A stretch of DNA of 64,000 nt from Bacteroidales bacterium (GCA_017626555.1 JAGAIM010000004.1:81849-145848); one strand, 5' to 3'; positions 51,576-60,762 are shown, counted from the stretch's first letter. Notes: generated by a model from the sequence alone, not told the origin. Program-made: numbers and translations.

Positions 51576-52973
51576 ATGAAAAAGGTATTTTTAATTTCGC
51601 TTTTCGCGTTTTTCGCATCAGTGGCTGCAATTGCACAGCAGGCTGAGGTGAACCAGTATGGTCAGAAGGTGAATTCCTATCCTATCGATGCAACAGTCCA
51701 GGATGGTATCCTTGTGTTCCAGAACAAGGCGCAGAACTACAAGATGTGGTTCGATATCCGCGTACAAGGTGATGCAGCCGTATTCTTCGGCTATGACAAG
51801 AACCTCACTCAGATCGGTAACGGTATGCAGATGCGTCGTACCCGTTTCGCAGTAAAGGCTCAACTCGACAAGAACTGGTATGGTGAACTTGACACCGACT
51901 GGACCAGCGGTACTCCTGAGATAAAGGATGCTTATATCGCTTTCACAGGTGTCAAGAACCTCGAAATCAAAGCCGGTAACTTCAAGGAGAACTTCTCTAT
52001 ACAGAGAAACACCACTTCACGTTATCTCCAGTTTATGGAGCGTCCTATGGTGACATATCTTGCACCTTCACGCCATATGGGTATCAACGTGAAGTACGCA
52101 ATACCTGCTCTCTGGGTAAGTGCCGGTGCTTTCGGTCCTGCTCTTGAGGATGCAGAGACTCACACTGCAATCGAAGACGGTAACAAGGACTACGGTTTGA
52201 ATTGCGGTATGTCTTACACCGGAAAGATCGTTTACCGTCCTCTTCACAAAATGAAGGATGCTTCCCTTCACATCGGTGGTGCGGTTTCTTACAGAAATCC
52301 AAAGACATCTTCAACAGACGGTTACAATGCTGTACGCTACAGCACCCGTAATACAACAGGTATCAACCGCAAGAAGTTCCTCGACACAGACGCCATCAAG
52401 TATCTTGATCACGAACTCGCTTGGACTGCAGAACTTGCAGGACATTACAAAGGTCTCCGTTGGGAAGCGGCTTACCTCGCACGTCTTCCATACGTTGACG
52501 TTTCAAAGAGCCAGATGACTGATATCACTCCTGCTTGGGGTTGGTATGTACAGGCTGGTTATCTCCTCTTCGGTGGAACACAGAACTACGATGCCGGCGG
52601 AGCGAAATATACTCGCGTAAATGCAGGCAAGGAGTGGGGTGACATCGAACTCTGCGCACGTGTGGAATATCTCAATCTTAATATTTCCAAGTACTGTATG
52701 GGAGGTTCTGCATACGCATACTCTCTTGGTCTCAACTTCCACGTGACAAGAAACGTGAAGTTCGTGATCAACTATCAGTATAACGACAACGACATCTTCG
52801 CTAACGGAAAGGGTGAGCAGGACGGAACCGACAAGACTGCAAAGGGACCTTACAGAACAGGTTACGATGCATCAGGCAACGTTACTTACTATCCAGGCGA
52901 CATCGCTGCAAACAGCAAGAGCAAGGGTATCGACTATCATATGCTCGCTTGCCGCTTCCAGGTTGCATTCTAA
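51576..52973 (+). CDS. OprO/OprP-like phosphate-selective porin family protein
   Basis: 465 residues. Signal peptide (KKVFLISLFAFFASVAAIAQ). Beta-barrel pattern with GNGMQMRRTRFAVKAQLDKNW, ELDTDWTSGTPEIKDAYIAF and FKENFSIQRNTTSRYLQFME, which are the conserved blocks of the Porin_O_P family, and a final aromatic CRFQVAF strand. In Pseudomonas these channels take up phosphate or pyrophosphate; Bacteroidetes members are less studied. Codon use is strongly biased, suggesting abundance. Confidence 0.85.
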   Translation: MKKVFLISLFAFFASVAAIAQQAEVNQYGQKVNSYPIDATVQDGILVFQNKAQNYKMWFDIRVQGDAAVFFGYDKNLTQIGNGMQMRRTRFAVKAQLDKNWYGELDTDWTSGTPEIKDAYIAFTGVKNLEIKAGNFKENFSIQRNTTSRYLQFMERPMVTYLAPSRHMGINVKYAIPALWVSAGAFGPALEDAETHTAIEDGNKDYGLNCGMSYTGKIVYRPLHKMKDASLHIGGAVSYRNPKTSSTDGYNAVRYSTRNTTGINRKKFLDTDAIKYLDHELAWTAELAGHYKGLRWEAAYLARLPYVDVSKSQMTDITPAWGWYVQAGYLLFGGTQNYDAGGAKYTRVNAGKEWGDIELCARVEYLNLNISKYCMGGSAYAYSLGLNFHVTRNVKFVINYQYNDNDIFANGKGEQDGTDKTAKGPYRTGYDASGNVTYYPGDIAANSKSKGIDYHMLACRFQVAF

Positions 52974-52980
52974 TGCGCCT

Positions 52981-53010
52981 GTCATCCCGAGCGTAGTCGA
53001 GGGATCTCAT
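52981..53010 (+). repeat. GTCATCCCGAGC-family repeat
   Basis: GTCATCCCGAGC joined to GTAGTCGAGGGATCT, an imperfect hairpin 7 bases after the porin stop; best-preserved single copy in the window. Confidence 0.6.
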
Positions 53011-53059
53011 TATAAAAACAACTAACATTAAATATCAACTATTTAAAAATCAAAACATT

Positions 53060-53683
53060 ATGAAAAAGTTTTTCGTATTCGCAGCAGTTGCTGCATTTGC
53101 TCTTGTATCTTGTAATAAGGACGGCCACACTGTAGATGGCAGCGGTGACAAGGACGGTCAGCAGAGTGTTGCAGGTCTCGTTCTCAACGAACTCTCAGGT
53201 GCAGACAAGTTCATCGAACTCTACAACACTTCAGACAAGGAAATCTCTCTTGAGGGTGTTTATCTTGTAAAGTATGACTCTTCAAAGGACGGCGGCAAGA
53301 GCACAACCTGGACTGGTAAGGCAGGTATGAAGATCGCTGCAAAGGGCTTTGTAGTTCTTGAAAGTTCTGACCTTGCTGATGAGGCAGAGGGTGGTGATCC
53401 TAACTATGCTTACGAGAGCGCAAATCACGTATTCAAGGGTGGTCTCTCAGGCAAGAAGAACGTATTCATCGAACTCTACAGCGCAAAGGACGAGAAACTC
53501 AGCGAGTTCAAGCGTGGCGACGAGGGTGCAGGCTGGAACCAGGTTTCAGGCTTCAACAACGATAAGAAGCACACTTTCTCACGCGTACCGGACGGAACAG
53601 GTGATTTCGTTTATGCTGATCCTACCAAGGGTAAGGCAAACGGTGCAAAGGTTGCTGACATCGAGCAGGCTCCAGAAATGTAA
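53060..53683 (+). CDS. Lipoprotein with lamin-tail (LTD) domain
   Basis: 207 residues. Lipobox LVSC (Cys18). After a short Asp/Gly-rich spacer comes an LTD Ig-like fold: VLNELSGADKFIELYNTSD, ISLEGVYLVKYD and KGFVVLESSD are its signature strands. LTD proteins in bacteria are exported and often linked to nucleases, phosphatases or surface attachment. It lies between the porin and CYTH-like genes with highly biased codons, so it is probably abundant at the outer membrane. Confidence 0.85.
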   Translation: MKKFFVFAAVAAFALVSCNKDGHTVDGSGDKDGQQSVAGLVLNELSGADKFIELYNTSDKEISLEGVYLVKYDSSKDGGKSTTWTGKAGMKIAAKGFVVLESSDLADEAEGGDPNYAYESANHVFKGGLSGKKNVFIELYSAKDEKLSEFKRGDEGAGWNQVSGFNNDKKHTFSRVPDGTGDFVYADPTKGKANGAKVADIEQAPEM

Positions 53684-53705
53684 TTCAAGCATATAGCAAC
53701 GAACT

Positions 53706-54344
53706 ATGGCAGAATTGAAAATCGGAGAAATCTCAAAGCCACGCTTTGAGTTCCGCTCTTTCGGACAGTGCTTCTGTGAGGCACACAAGAGAATGGCTCG
53801 TCTTTCCGTTCCTGTACCAGAAAAGGTATGGGAGCGCGAAAGCGACGAGATCTACATCATCTCACGCAAGAACGACATCAACAACACCAAGATCCGCAAC
53901 GGTAAGATGGACATCAAGACATACGTCCAGACTGTTGACGGCCTCGAGCAGTGGAACCCTCTTATGAAGGGCGAATTCCCTATCTCACGCGCAGTGCTCG
54001 AGAACGAGGTATTCCCTGCATTTATGGTGGAGATGCCTGCTCTTGACAAGGATGAATATACATACGAGGAGTTCATCGCTATGGTGAAGGCTAACCCTGA
54101 TCTCGCGGCTGTACGCGTGCACAAGCAGCGTTTCGGCTATATGGTGAACGACACTATCTGCGAGGTAGGAAACGTTCTTATCAACGGTGCGAAGGTTGTT
54201 ACCATCAACTCCGAGTCAACAGAGATCGAGGATATCAAGAAGACCATCGCTGACTGCGGTCTTGAGGGCGTTGAGAACATCAACTATCTCCAGGCTATCA
54301 AGCGCGTTATCGGTATGTCTGACAAACCACTTGCAAACGAGTAG
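53706..54344 (+). CDS. Protein of unknown function, possibly CYTH-like
   Basis: 212 residues, no signal peptide. I do not firmly recognise it. Features that recall a CYTH/triphosphate-tunnel fold: ESDEIYIISR, NNTKIRNGKMDIKTYV, GLEQWNPLMKGEFP and the late strand TICEVGNVLING before GLEGVENINYLQAIKRVIG. The canonical ExExK start is not present. It lies four bases before a clear CYTH gene, so the pair could form a heteromer or be a duplication. Confidence 0.6.
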   Translation: MAELKIGEISKPRFEFRSFGQCFCEAHKRMARLSVPVPEKVWERESDEIYIISRKNDINNTKIRNGKMDIKTYVQTVDGLEQWNPLMKGEFPISRAVLENEVFPAFMVEMPALDKDEYTYEEFIAMVKANPDLAAVRVHKQRFGYMVNDTICEVGNVLINGAKVVTINSESTEIEDIKKTIADCGLEGVENINYLQAIKRVIGMSDKPLANE

Positions 54345-54348
54345 TACT

Positions 54349-54822
54349 ATGGCACAGGAAATCGAAAGAAAATTCTTGGTAGCAGGCGACTTCAAGCCGT
54401 TTGCAAAGAAGGCTACCCGCATCACTCAGGGATACCTCAGTTCAGTTCCTGAGCGTACAGTCCGCGTACGCGTAAAGGGCGAGAAGGGATTCATCACCAT
54501 CAAAGGTATAGGCTCAGAGAGCGGTGCAAGCCGTTTCGAATGGGAGAAAGAGATTCCTGTAGCAGAAGTTCAGGAACTTCTCAAGATATGTGAGCCAGGC
54601 GTTATCGACAAGACACGTTACCTCGTAGAGGCTGGCGAGCATACATACGAAGTGGATGAATTCTACGGTGACAACGAAGGCCTTACAGTGGCTGAAGTTG
54701 AACTTTCTTCTGAGGACGAGGCTTTTGCAAAGCCGGAGTGGCTCGGAGAGGAGGTTACCGGAGATGTGAAGTACTACAACTCTATGCTTATGAAGAACCC
54801 ATATAAGAATTGGGCAAAATAA
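54349..54822 (+). CDS. CYTH domain (triphosphate tunnel metalloenzyme) protein
   Basis: 157 residues. The hallmark ExExK is EIERK (Glu4, Glu6, Lys8). Further tunnel residues: RTVRVRVKGEKGFITIKG, RFEWEKEIP, DKTRYLV, YEVDEFYG and TVAEVELSSED. This small single-domain type includes inorganic tripolyphosphatases and thiamine triphosphatases and less often class IV adenylate cyclases. Next to a porin of the phosphate-selective family, tripolyphosphate hydrolysis is the more likely role; this is inference. Confidence 0.88.
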   Translation: MAQEIERKFLVAGDFKPFAKKATRITQGYLSSVPERTVRVRVKGEKGFITIKGIGSESGASRFEWEKEIPVAEVQELLKICEPGVIDKTRYLVEAGEHTYEVDEFYGDNEGLTVAEVELSSEDEAFAKPEWLGEEVTGDVKYYNSMLMKNPYKNWAK

Positions 54823-54830
54823 TCTTTTGA

Positions 54831-54888
54831 GATTGCCGATCAAGCCGGCAATGACGCAACAGTCATCCCCGGCTTGACCGGGGATCTT
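54831..54888. repeat. Inverted pair of GTCATCCCCGGCTTGA repeats
   Basis: Two copies point away from each other: minus strand GTCATTGCCGGCTTGATCGG (from 54855) and plus strand GTCATCCCCGGCTTGACCGG (54862-54881, continuing to GGATCTT). Six bases separate them. Each can fold, and the pair lies between the CYTH and transporter genes. Confidence 0.65.
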
Positions 54889-54904
54889 TAAACAGACAGA
54901 AACT

Positions 54905-56515
54905 ATGACTGACAAGAACACCGAACTGGAACAGGAGCAGGTCTTTGACCCTCTGGATATGAACAATTATAAGGTTGAGAAACTCCCGAAGATGGAGAAA
55001 TCCGGATTCGAGAAGTGGATGGCACGCTTGGGAGGCCCAATCGCGGCACTCGTATTCATTCTGATATATTGGGTGATCGACATCCCTCTTTTCGACAACC
55101 TTGATTTTTCAGGACTTTCTGCCAAGGCGCAGGCAAGGCTTGCTGTAATAGGGGAAGCCGCCTTCATAAGAGCCTGCTATGCGATGCTTGCCATCTTCTG
55201 TGCATCCATCGTTCTTTGGATCACGGAGGCTGTGCAGAGTTATCTGACATCGCTTATGGTCATTATGGCCGTCATCCTTTGCGGAGTAACGACCCAGAAA
55301 GATGCATTCGCCCAACTCGGACATCCTGTGATGTGGCTGAATATCCTGTCTTTTGTTCTGGCCAGTATGCTGGTGAAGACCAGGGTTGCAAAGAGATTTG
55401 CACTTTGGTTTGTGCTGAAGTTCGGAAAAAGTGCTTCAGGCATATTCTTCAGTTTTCTTGTCATCAATGTGGTTCTGTCGATGTTCATATCGGCAACTAC
55501 AGTCAAGGCAACCATCCTTCTACCTATATTTATGGTAGTGGCTGCCATTTTCGGAGCAAGCCAGGGCAACCGCAACAATTTCGGTCGAAACCTTGTGCTC
55601 CAGAATCTTTTCCAGATCAATGTGGGAGCGAGCGCCTTTATGACCGGTTCCGGTGCCAATCTTCTTGCTGTGTCACTCCTGACCGGTGCATATAGTTCTG
55701 TATCAATGATTTATTCGGATTGGCTCGCAGCAGCCTTCCCTCTTGCAATGATTCTGCTCCTTATAGGCTGGTTCATAGGCGTAAAAGTAATATTCCCTCT
55801 CAAACCTGAAGAGAAAAAGCCTCAGATCGAGGGCGGAATGCAGCGCCTGCGCCAGGAACTTGACGCTATGGGCAAGATGACAAAAGAGGAATTCAAGTCA
55901 GTTGCAATTTTCCTTGGTGTGCTCATTATGTGGGTTACAGAAAACTTGCACGGCATTTCTGCAGAAGTCGTGGTCCTCATAGGTGCCATCATAGCCTTGA
56001 TGCCGGGTATCGGCGTTGTGAAATGGAACGATGTGGATATCCCTTGGCATCTTATGATATTCTCTGCAGGTGCATACGTCATCGGATCTGGTCTTAATGC
56101 CACTGACCTTCCGGCAGTAATGGTCGGTGCAGGAATGGATGCTCTGGGCATCACTGCACAGACCCCGTTCATAGTCCTGTATATTCTCCTTACCGGACTT
56201 ATGCTTTTCAGCGCGCTGATCTTCCAGTCTAAGAATATGAGGGCGCTGGTCTTTGTACCGATCGCCATAGGTGTCGAGCAGCAGTTCGGCCTTCCGCCGC
56301 TCAGCCTCTCGTTCCCTGTGTCACTTTTGATTGAACACGTCTATGTGCTGCCGTTCAACAGCAAGCCGGCTGCACTTCTCTATACTACAAACCATTACAG
56401 TTGGAGCGACACATTCAAGTTCGGAATCACTATGATGCTCATAGCCTGGGTTATGATTCTGATCTGGGGAGAAACCGTCCTTCACTGGCTCGGATATACT
56501 CCAGGTCTATTCTAG
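54905..56515 (+). CDS. SLC13/DASS family anion transporter
   Basis: 536 residues with about a dozen membrane helices and a 60-residue hydrophilic N-terminus. WITEAVQSYLTSLMVIMAV, MWLNILSFVLASMLVKTRVAKRF and FISATTVKATILLPIFMVV are DASS-type segments; the second half repeats the layout (MWVTENLHGISAEVVVLIGA, MIFSAGAYVIGSGL). The family carries dicarboxylates, sulfate or, in yeast Pho87/Pho90/Pho91, phosphate. Neighbouring DUF47, porin and CYTH genes favour phosphate, without proof. Confidence 0.88.
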   Translation: MTDKNTELEQEQVFDPLDMNNYKVEKLPKMEKSGFEKWMARLGGPIAALVFILIYWVIDIPLFDNLDFSGLSAKAQARLAVIGEAAFIRACYAMLAIFCASIVLWITEAVQSYLTSLMVIMAVILCGVTTQKDAFAQLGHPVMWLNILSFVLASMLVKTRVAKRFALWFVLKFGKSASGIFFSFLVINVVLSMFISATTVKATILLPIFMVVAAIFGASQGNRNNFGRNLVLQNLFQINVGASAFMTGSGANLLAVSLLTGAYSSVSMIYSDWLAAAFPLAMILLLIGWFIGVKVIFPLKPEEKKPQIEGGMQRLRQELDAMGKMTKEEFKSVAIFLGVLIMWVTENLHGISAEVVVLIGAIIALMPGIGVVKWNDVDIPWHLMIFSAGAYVIGSGLNATDLPAVMVGAGMDALGITAQTPFIVLYILLTGLMLFSALIFQSKNMRALVFVPIAIGVEQQFGLPPLSLSFPVSLLIEHVYVLPFNSKPAALLYTTNHYSWSDTFKFGITMMLIAWVMILIWGETVLHWLGYTPGLF

Positions 56516-56546
56516 CCCTGGAATATATCATAAGGTCTATTCTGAT

Positions 56547-58007
56547 ATGATATCAATACAGGCAAAGAAACACGATAACTTCTCCGTTGAGTTCAAATTC
56601 GGATTCAACTGCACAGAAGACGGGGAACGCGATGACTTTTCGGTCAACGCCTGGATCTTTGTGCCCAACAGCGTCGGAGTCAATCCTGAAAACTATGGCA
56701 AGAACCAGTTCTACCGCGACGTCAAATCCAATGTCAGGCTCATAACCCCGGCCTATCTTCTTCGTGATATAGCCCAGGATACGTCACTCCCTCTCAAATC
56801 CCTCCGCAAGGCTCTGGAGAAACTTCTTGCCTCGCCGCAGCCGAAGGATTTCGATGCATACGAATACCATCTGAAGATGTTTGCAGCCATCTTCAAGAGT
56901 GCCCTTCGCGATCACGCTGCCCATCTTCGTGGAACGAAATCCCTCGAGACGGCCGGTTATCTGGTAGATGACTATGTCAACAGTTCGAAGAAGGTACTTT
57001 CCAGATTCAGGGAACTCTACCGCATCATCGACGTGCCGACAGTGTCGGACAAGACCAGAAGTTATTTCCGCCTTTGTGACGAGTTTATGAGTCACGTCCT
57101 CGAACTGCAGACCATCCGTATAATCCGCACCATCGATGCTTCGCCACGCAAGAACACACTTGAGGGCATACGCAGCCGTTTCCTTTCTCTGATAATGGAC
57201 GAAAATGAATATAAGAAGACGCGGGAATACGGAACATTGTCGGAAGATGAGGAACACAACCGCCAACTCGTCTATCACCGGGGGATGCTCAAGAAATTCA
57301 TCGAAAGCGAACTTTATATCCGTCTGGACAAGAAAAGGGACGGAGTAGCCGTTGAACAATTATATTATAGTATTGCGGCAGGCGTAGCAATGATCTTCGC
57401 AACGGCTATTGCCTGGTTCACGCAGGTGAGATACGGCAATATCACCTGGCCGCTCTTTATCGTCCTTGTAATCAGTTATATGATGAAGGACAGGATCAAG
57501 GATCTGATGCGCTATTATTTTGCCCACAAACTTGGCAATAAATACTACGACAAGAAGGCCAGCATCACCATCGGAAAACAGAGAGTAGGGGAGATCAAGG
57601 AAGGCTTCGATTTCATTTCTACGGAAAAGGCACCGGCAAAAGTGCTCAGGATGCGTGAAGATGCCGCCTCGGTTGAGGACGAATCGCTGATATTCGAGGA
57701 GAAGATTATGCTCTACCGCAAGCGTCTCACAATAGATGATGTCGCTCTAGCAGCAAATGCAGACTATCCTATGCGCGGAATCAATGAGATTATGCGTCTG
57801 CATCTGACCAGATTCACTCAGAAGATGGATAATCCGGAAGTCCCCATCGATGTAGTGGATGAGGAGGGTAGAATCGCTTGTGTGCAGGTTGACAAGATAT
57901 ACTGCATAAACATAGTTTTTCAGTTTCAGCACGACTCCGATACTGAATATCACCATTTCCGTATAACGATGACACGTGACGGAGTCTTGCGTATAGATGA
58001 AATATAG
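56547..58007 (+). CDS. Membrane protein of unknown function
   Basis: 486 residues. Not recognised. A mostly helical N-terminal half (about 1-265) is followed by two close membrane helices (about 272-290 and 298-314: AAGVAMIFATAIAWF; WPLFIVLVISYMM), then a mixed C-terminal domain ending in beta strands (YCINIVFQFQHDSDTEYHHF). The two soluble parts would both face the cytoplasm. It follows the transporter by 31 bases, so it may be part of the same unit. Confidence 0.7.
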   Translation: MISIQAKKHDNFSVEFKFGFNCTEDGERDDFSVNAWIFVPNSVGVNPENYGKNQFYRDVKSNVRLITPAYLLRDIAQDTSLPLKSLRKALEKLLASPQPKDFDAYEYHLKMFAAIFKSALRDHAAHLRGTKSLETAGYLVDDYVNSSKKVLSRFRELYRIIDVPTVSDKTRSYFRLCDEFMSHVLELQTIRIIRTIDASPRKNTLEGIRSRFLSLIMDENEYKKTREYGTLSEDEEHNRQLVYHRGMLKKFIESELYIRLDKKRDGVAVEQLYYSIAAGVAMIFATAIAWFTQVRYGNITWPLFIVLVISYMMKDRIKDLMRYYFAHKLGNKYYDKKASITIGKQRVGEIKEGFDFISTEKAPAKVLRMREDAASVEDESLIFEEKIMLYRKRLTIDDVALAANADYPMRGINEIMRLHLTRFTQKMDNPEVPIDVVDEEGRIACVQVDKIYCINIVFQFQHDSDTEYHHFRITMTRDGVLRIDEI

Positions 58008-58038
58008 TCCCTTACGAATGACTTTCCGAAAAAATGAT

Positions 58039-58046
58039 TACCTTTG
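58039..58046 (+). promoter_or_regulatory. -7 box upstream of the 713-residue gene
   Basis: TACCTTTG 46 bases before the ATG at 58092. It gives the last gene of the cluster its own start and argues against an upstream in-frame start at about 58044. Confidence 0.5.
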
Positions 58047-58091
58047 AAAGTTTTCAAGTCGTCCAAACGAATTATCAAAACTTTCAATAAT

Positions 58092-60233
58092 ATGGCAATC
58101 ATTAATAAAGAACGTAAGTACAAGTGGGAATTTGACAACATCGGCGGTTCCTCAAGGGTACGCATATCCAAGGGTGAAGACATCAGACATCTTGCCGAAC
58201 TCGATCCTAAGATGTGGACTGTCCTTTCCTGCCCGGTCCAGGGGCTTGAGATAGATGACAAGAGCCTTGCATATATAGACAGCGATTCTGACGGCAGGAT
58301 CCGTGTCAACGACATCATCGCAACGGCCGAATGGATCACTGGTGCCATCAAGAATCCTGATCTTATTCTTGAAGGAAAGGATTTCATTGATATCGAGCAG
58401 TTCGCAGATTCCGACACAGGACGTAAACTTTATGACTCCGCAAAGCAGGTTCTTTCCGGCCTGTCCAAGGAAGGGGGAGTCGTTTCAATATCCGATACAG
58501 CCGACAGCGCGGCAATCTTCGCTCAGACACGTTTTAATGGTGACGGAGTCATCACCGAGTCATCTGCAGATGATGCAGACGAAAAGGCAGCCATCGCCGC
58601 TGCAGTTGCATCTTTGGGCGGTGTGCCCGACAGGAGCGGAAGCCAAGGTGTCAATGCTGCAATCATAGAGGATTTCTATAAGGCTCTCGGAGAATATGTC
58701 GCTTGGCACGAAGCAGCCGTACCGGCACCTTTCGCCGAATCGACAGATGCTGCAATAGATGCATACAATTCGCTGGATGCTAAGGTAAAGGACTTCTTTA
58801 TGCGTTCGAGACTGGCTGCTTTCTCGCCCGACAGTACTGCGGCTCTTGATGTCCAGACTTCACGCATTGAAGCAATCAGCGCCGAAAATCTCACAGGAAA
58901 AACAGATGATATTGCTTCATATCCTCTCGCACGTGTCACCGGCAAGCCTGAGATCGATCTTTCAGAGCCTGTAAATCCGGCCTGGGCTTCTCAATTTGAT
59001 ACACTTCGCCCTCTGTTCAATGGCAAGAAAGTCATCACAGAGTCTGACTGGGCAGAAATCGGTGCTCAATTTGCAGCCTACAGTGCCTGGAAAGGCGCAA
59101 AAGCAGGCGCAGCAGTAGAGGCTCTCGGGCTTGATGCTGTGAAGGATTTCATCGCAAAGGACAAGAAAGATGCTCTCCTCTCTCTCGTTGCACAGGATGC
59201 CGCTCTTGCAGAAGAGGCTGCAAATATAGAGATGGTCGATAAATTCCTTCACATCTTCCGTGACTTCTACCGACTTCTCCGCAATTTCGTCACCTTCAAC
59301 GATTTCTATAATAAAGACAGGGGAGTATCTGCAATATTCCAGTCCGGTCGTCTTATCATAGACCAGCGCGAGTGCCGTTTCTGTATGAAAGTCACAGATA
59401 TGGCCAAGCATAATGCATCCGCAGCAGCAAGCGGAATGTTCCTCGTTTATTGCGACTGCACCACAAAGACTTCTCCGGCAAAACTCAATATCGTTGCCGC
59501 AGTGACAGTTGGTGAAATCGGCGATCTGGTTGCTGGCAAGAATGCTGTTTATTATGACAATGCCGGAGTCGAATGGGATGCGGTCATTACCAAGGTTGTT
59601 GACAATCCTATAAGCGTTGCACAGGCATTCTGGTCGCCATACCGCAGAATGGCCAAGGCTGTGGAGGATCTTGTCAATAAGAACGCAGCAGCCAAAGATG
59701 CCAAGATTATGTCAGATGCTACAGCCAAGATAAACGCTGCTCCAGCAGCAGTACCAGCCGCAGCAGATCCGAAAGCGGCTCCTGCTCCACCATTCGATAT
59801 CGCTAAATTCGCCGGAATCTTTGCTGCCATCGGTATGGCCTTAGGAATGATAGGTACGGCTCTTGTCAACATTTTCAAGGGTCTTAACGCTCTCCCTTGG
59901 TGGAAACTTGTACTTGTGTTTGTAGCCATTATGCTTGTCATATCAGGTCCTGCTATGGTTCTTGCCTGGCTCAAACTCCGCCGTCGCAATATCGCGCCGC
60001 TTCTCAATGCCAACGGATGGGCGGTCAATGCATCATCCAAGATAAGCATTCCATTCGGCGAGACACTTACTGATGTGGCCAGATATCCTAAGATGAAACT
60101 CAAGGATCCTTATAAGAAAGGCCTTGCCACTTGGCAGAAACTCCTCATATCGATCCTGTGTCTTGCGGTTGTGTTCGTAGCACTATGGCTCTTCAACCTC
60201 CTGGCATTCATCAATCTTCCATCACCATTCTAA
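58092..60233 (+). CDS. Large protein with EF-hand-like loop and C-terminal membrane helices
   Basis: 713 residues. Not recognised as a whole. An EF-hand-like loop DSDSDGRIRVND spans 63-74 with Asp at positions 1, 3, 5 and 12, and a weaker RFNGDGVITE lies near 130-140. A long Ala-rich helical middle follows. An Ala/Pro linker (PAAVPAAADPKAAPAPP, about 565-580) leads to three membrane helices near 590-612, 618-640 and 678-700. The soluble part is probably cytoplasmic. It ends 6 bases before a strong terminator, closing the cluster. Confidence 0.72.
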   Translation: MAIINKERKYKWEFDNIGGSSRVRISKGEDIRHLAELDPKMWTVLSCPVQGLEIDDKSLAYIDSDSDGRIRVNDIIATAEWITGAIKNPDLILEGKDFIDIEQFADSDTGRKLYDSAKQVLSGLSKEGGVVSISDTADSAAIFAQTRFNGDGVITESSADDADEKAAIAAAVASLGGVPDRSGSQGVNAAIIEDFYKALGEYVAWHEAAVPAPFAESTDAAIDAYNSLDAKVKDFFMRSRLAAFSPDSTAALDVQTSRIEAISAENLTGKTDDIASYPLARVTGKPEIDLSEPVNPAWASQFDTLRPLFNGKKVITESDWAEIGAQFAAYSAWKGAKAGAAVEALGLDAVKDFIAKDKKDALLSLVAQDAALAEEAANIEMVDKFLHIFRDFYRLLRNFVTFNDFYNKDRGVSAIFQSGRLIIDQRECRFCMKVTDMAKHNASAAASGMFLVYCDCTTKTSPAKLNIVAAVTVGEIGDLVAGKNAVYYDNAGVEWDAVITKVVDNPISVAQAFWSPYRRMAKAVEDLVNKNAAAKDAKIMSDATAKINAAPAAVPAAADPKAAPAPPFDIAKFAGIFAAIGMALGMIGTALVNIFKGLNALPWWKLVLVFVAIMLVISGPAMVLAWLKLRRRNIAPLLNANGWAVNASSKISIPFGETLTDVARYPKMKLKDPYKKGLATWQKLLISILCLAVVFVALWLFNLLAFINLPSPF

Positions 60234-60238
60234 AAGAC

Positions 60239-60275
60239 ACTCCGAGGCAGTCATCTCTGCCTCGGAGTCTTTTTT
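60239..60275. terminator. Terminator of the 49-60 kb gene run
   Basis: Arms 60239-60250 and 60257-60268 pair perfectly over 12 bases with a 6-base loop, followed by CTTTTTT. It also lies just after the convergent ferritin stop. Confidence 0.9.
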
Positions 60276-60276
60276 A

Positions 60277-60762
60277 CTACTCTTTTCTCTTGCCCAACTG
60301 GCTGTCCAGGAACAGAAGCGATCCTTCTCCACCGTTTCTGATCTTGTCAACTATACCGCCGAACAGCGCTTCTTCCTCCACCTGTTCATCCACGAATGCC
60401 CTGAAGAAATTTTCAGTCGCAAAATCCTGCTCTTCAATGGCGTGCAGCACAATCTTGTCAATCATTTTCGACACCATCTTCTCCTGACTCAGGGAGTGCT
60501 CGAAGATTTCAAGTACCGATCCCCATCCTTCCGGAACAAGATTGACCATCTTTAATTTCACCTGACCGTTTCTATCCGTCAGATAATCCGCCATTCGCAT
60601 CGCGTGCCTTCTTTCTTCATCAGAATGCGCCTTCATCCAATGCGCAAATCCCTCCCATCCCTGATGCTTCAGGAAATAAGACATCTGCAGATACAGATTC
60701 GATGACCACAACTCTGCCGTTATCTGGTCATTGATGATCTCCTCTAATTTTTGCTTGATCAT
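60277..60762 (-). CDS. Ferritin
   Basis: 161 residues, the length of bacterial non-haem ferritin. Ferroxidase ligands are visible: Glu17 in ITAELWSSNLYLQMS, HSDEERRHAMRMADY (Glu and His pair), and HAIEEQDFATENFFRAFVDEQVEEE. It stores iron and limits oxidative damage. It is convergent with the cluster to its left and stands alone; a terminator-like hairpin for the next gene ends 61 bases before its start. Confidence 0.95.
   Translation of the reverse strand: MIKQKLEEIINDQITAELWSSNLYLQMSYFLKHQGWEGFAHWMKAHSDEERRHAMRMADYLTDRNGQVKLKMVNLVPEGWGSVLEIFEHSLSQEKMVSKMIDKIVLHAIEEQDFATENFFRAFVDEQVEEEALFGGIVDKIRNGGEGSLLFLDSQLGKRKE

Noticed and set aside
58044-58091. Upstream start for the 713-residue protein
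   Set aside because: A TACCTTTG promoter box at 58039-58046 would put the transcript start after it.
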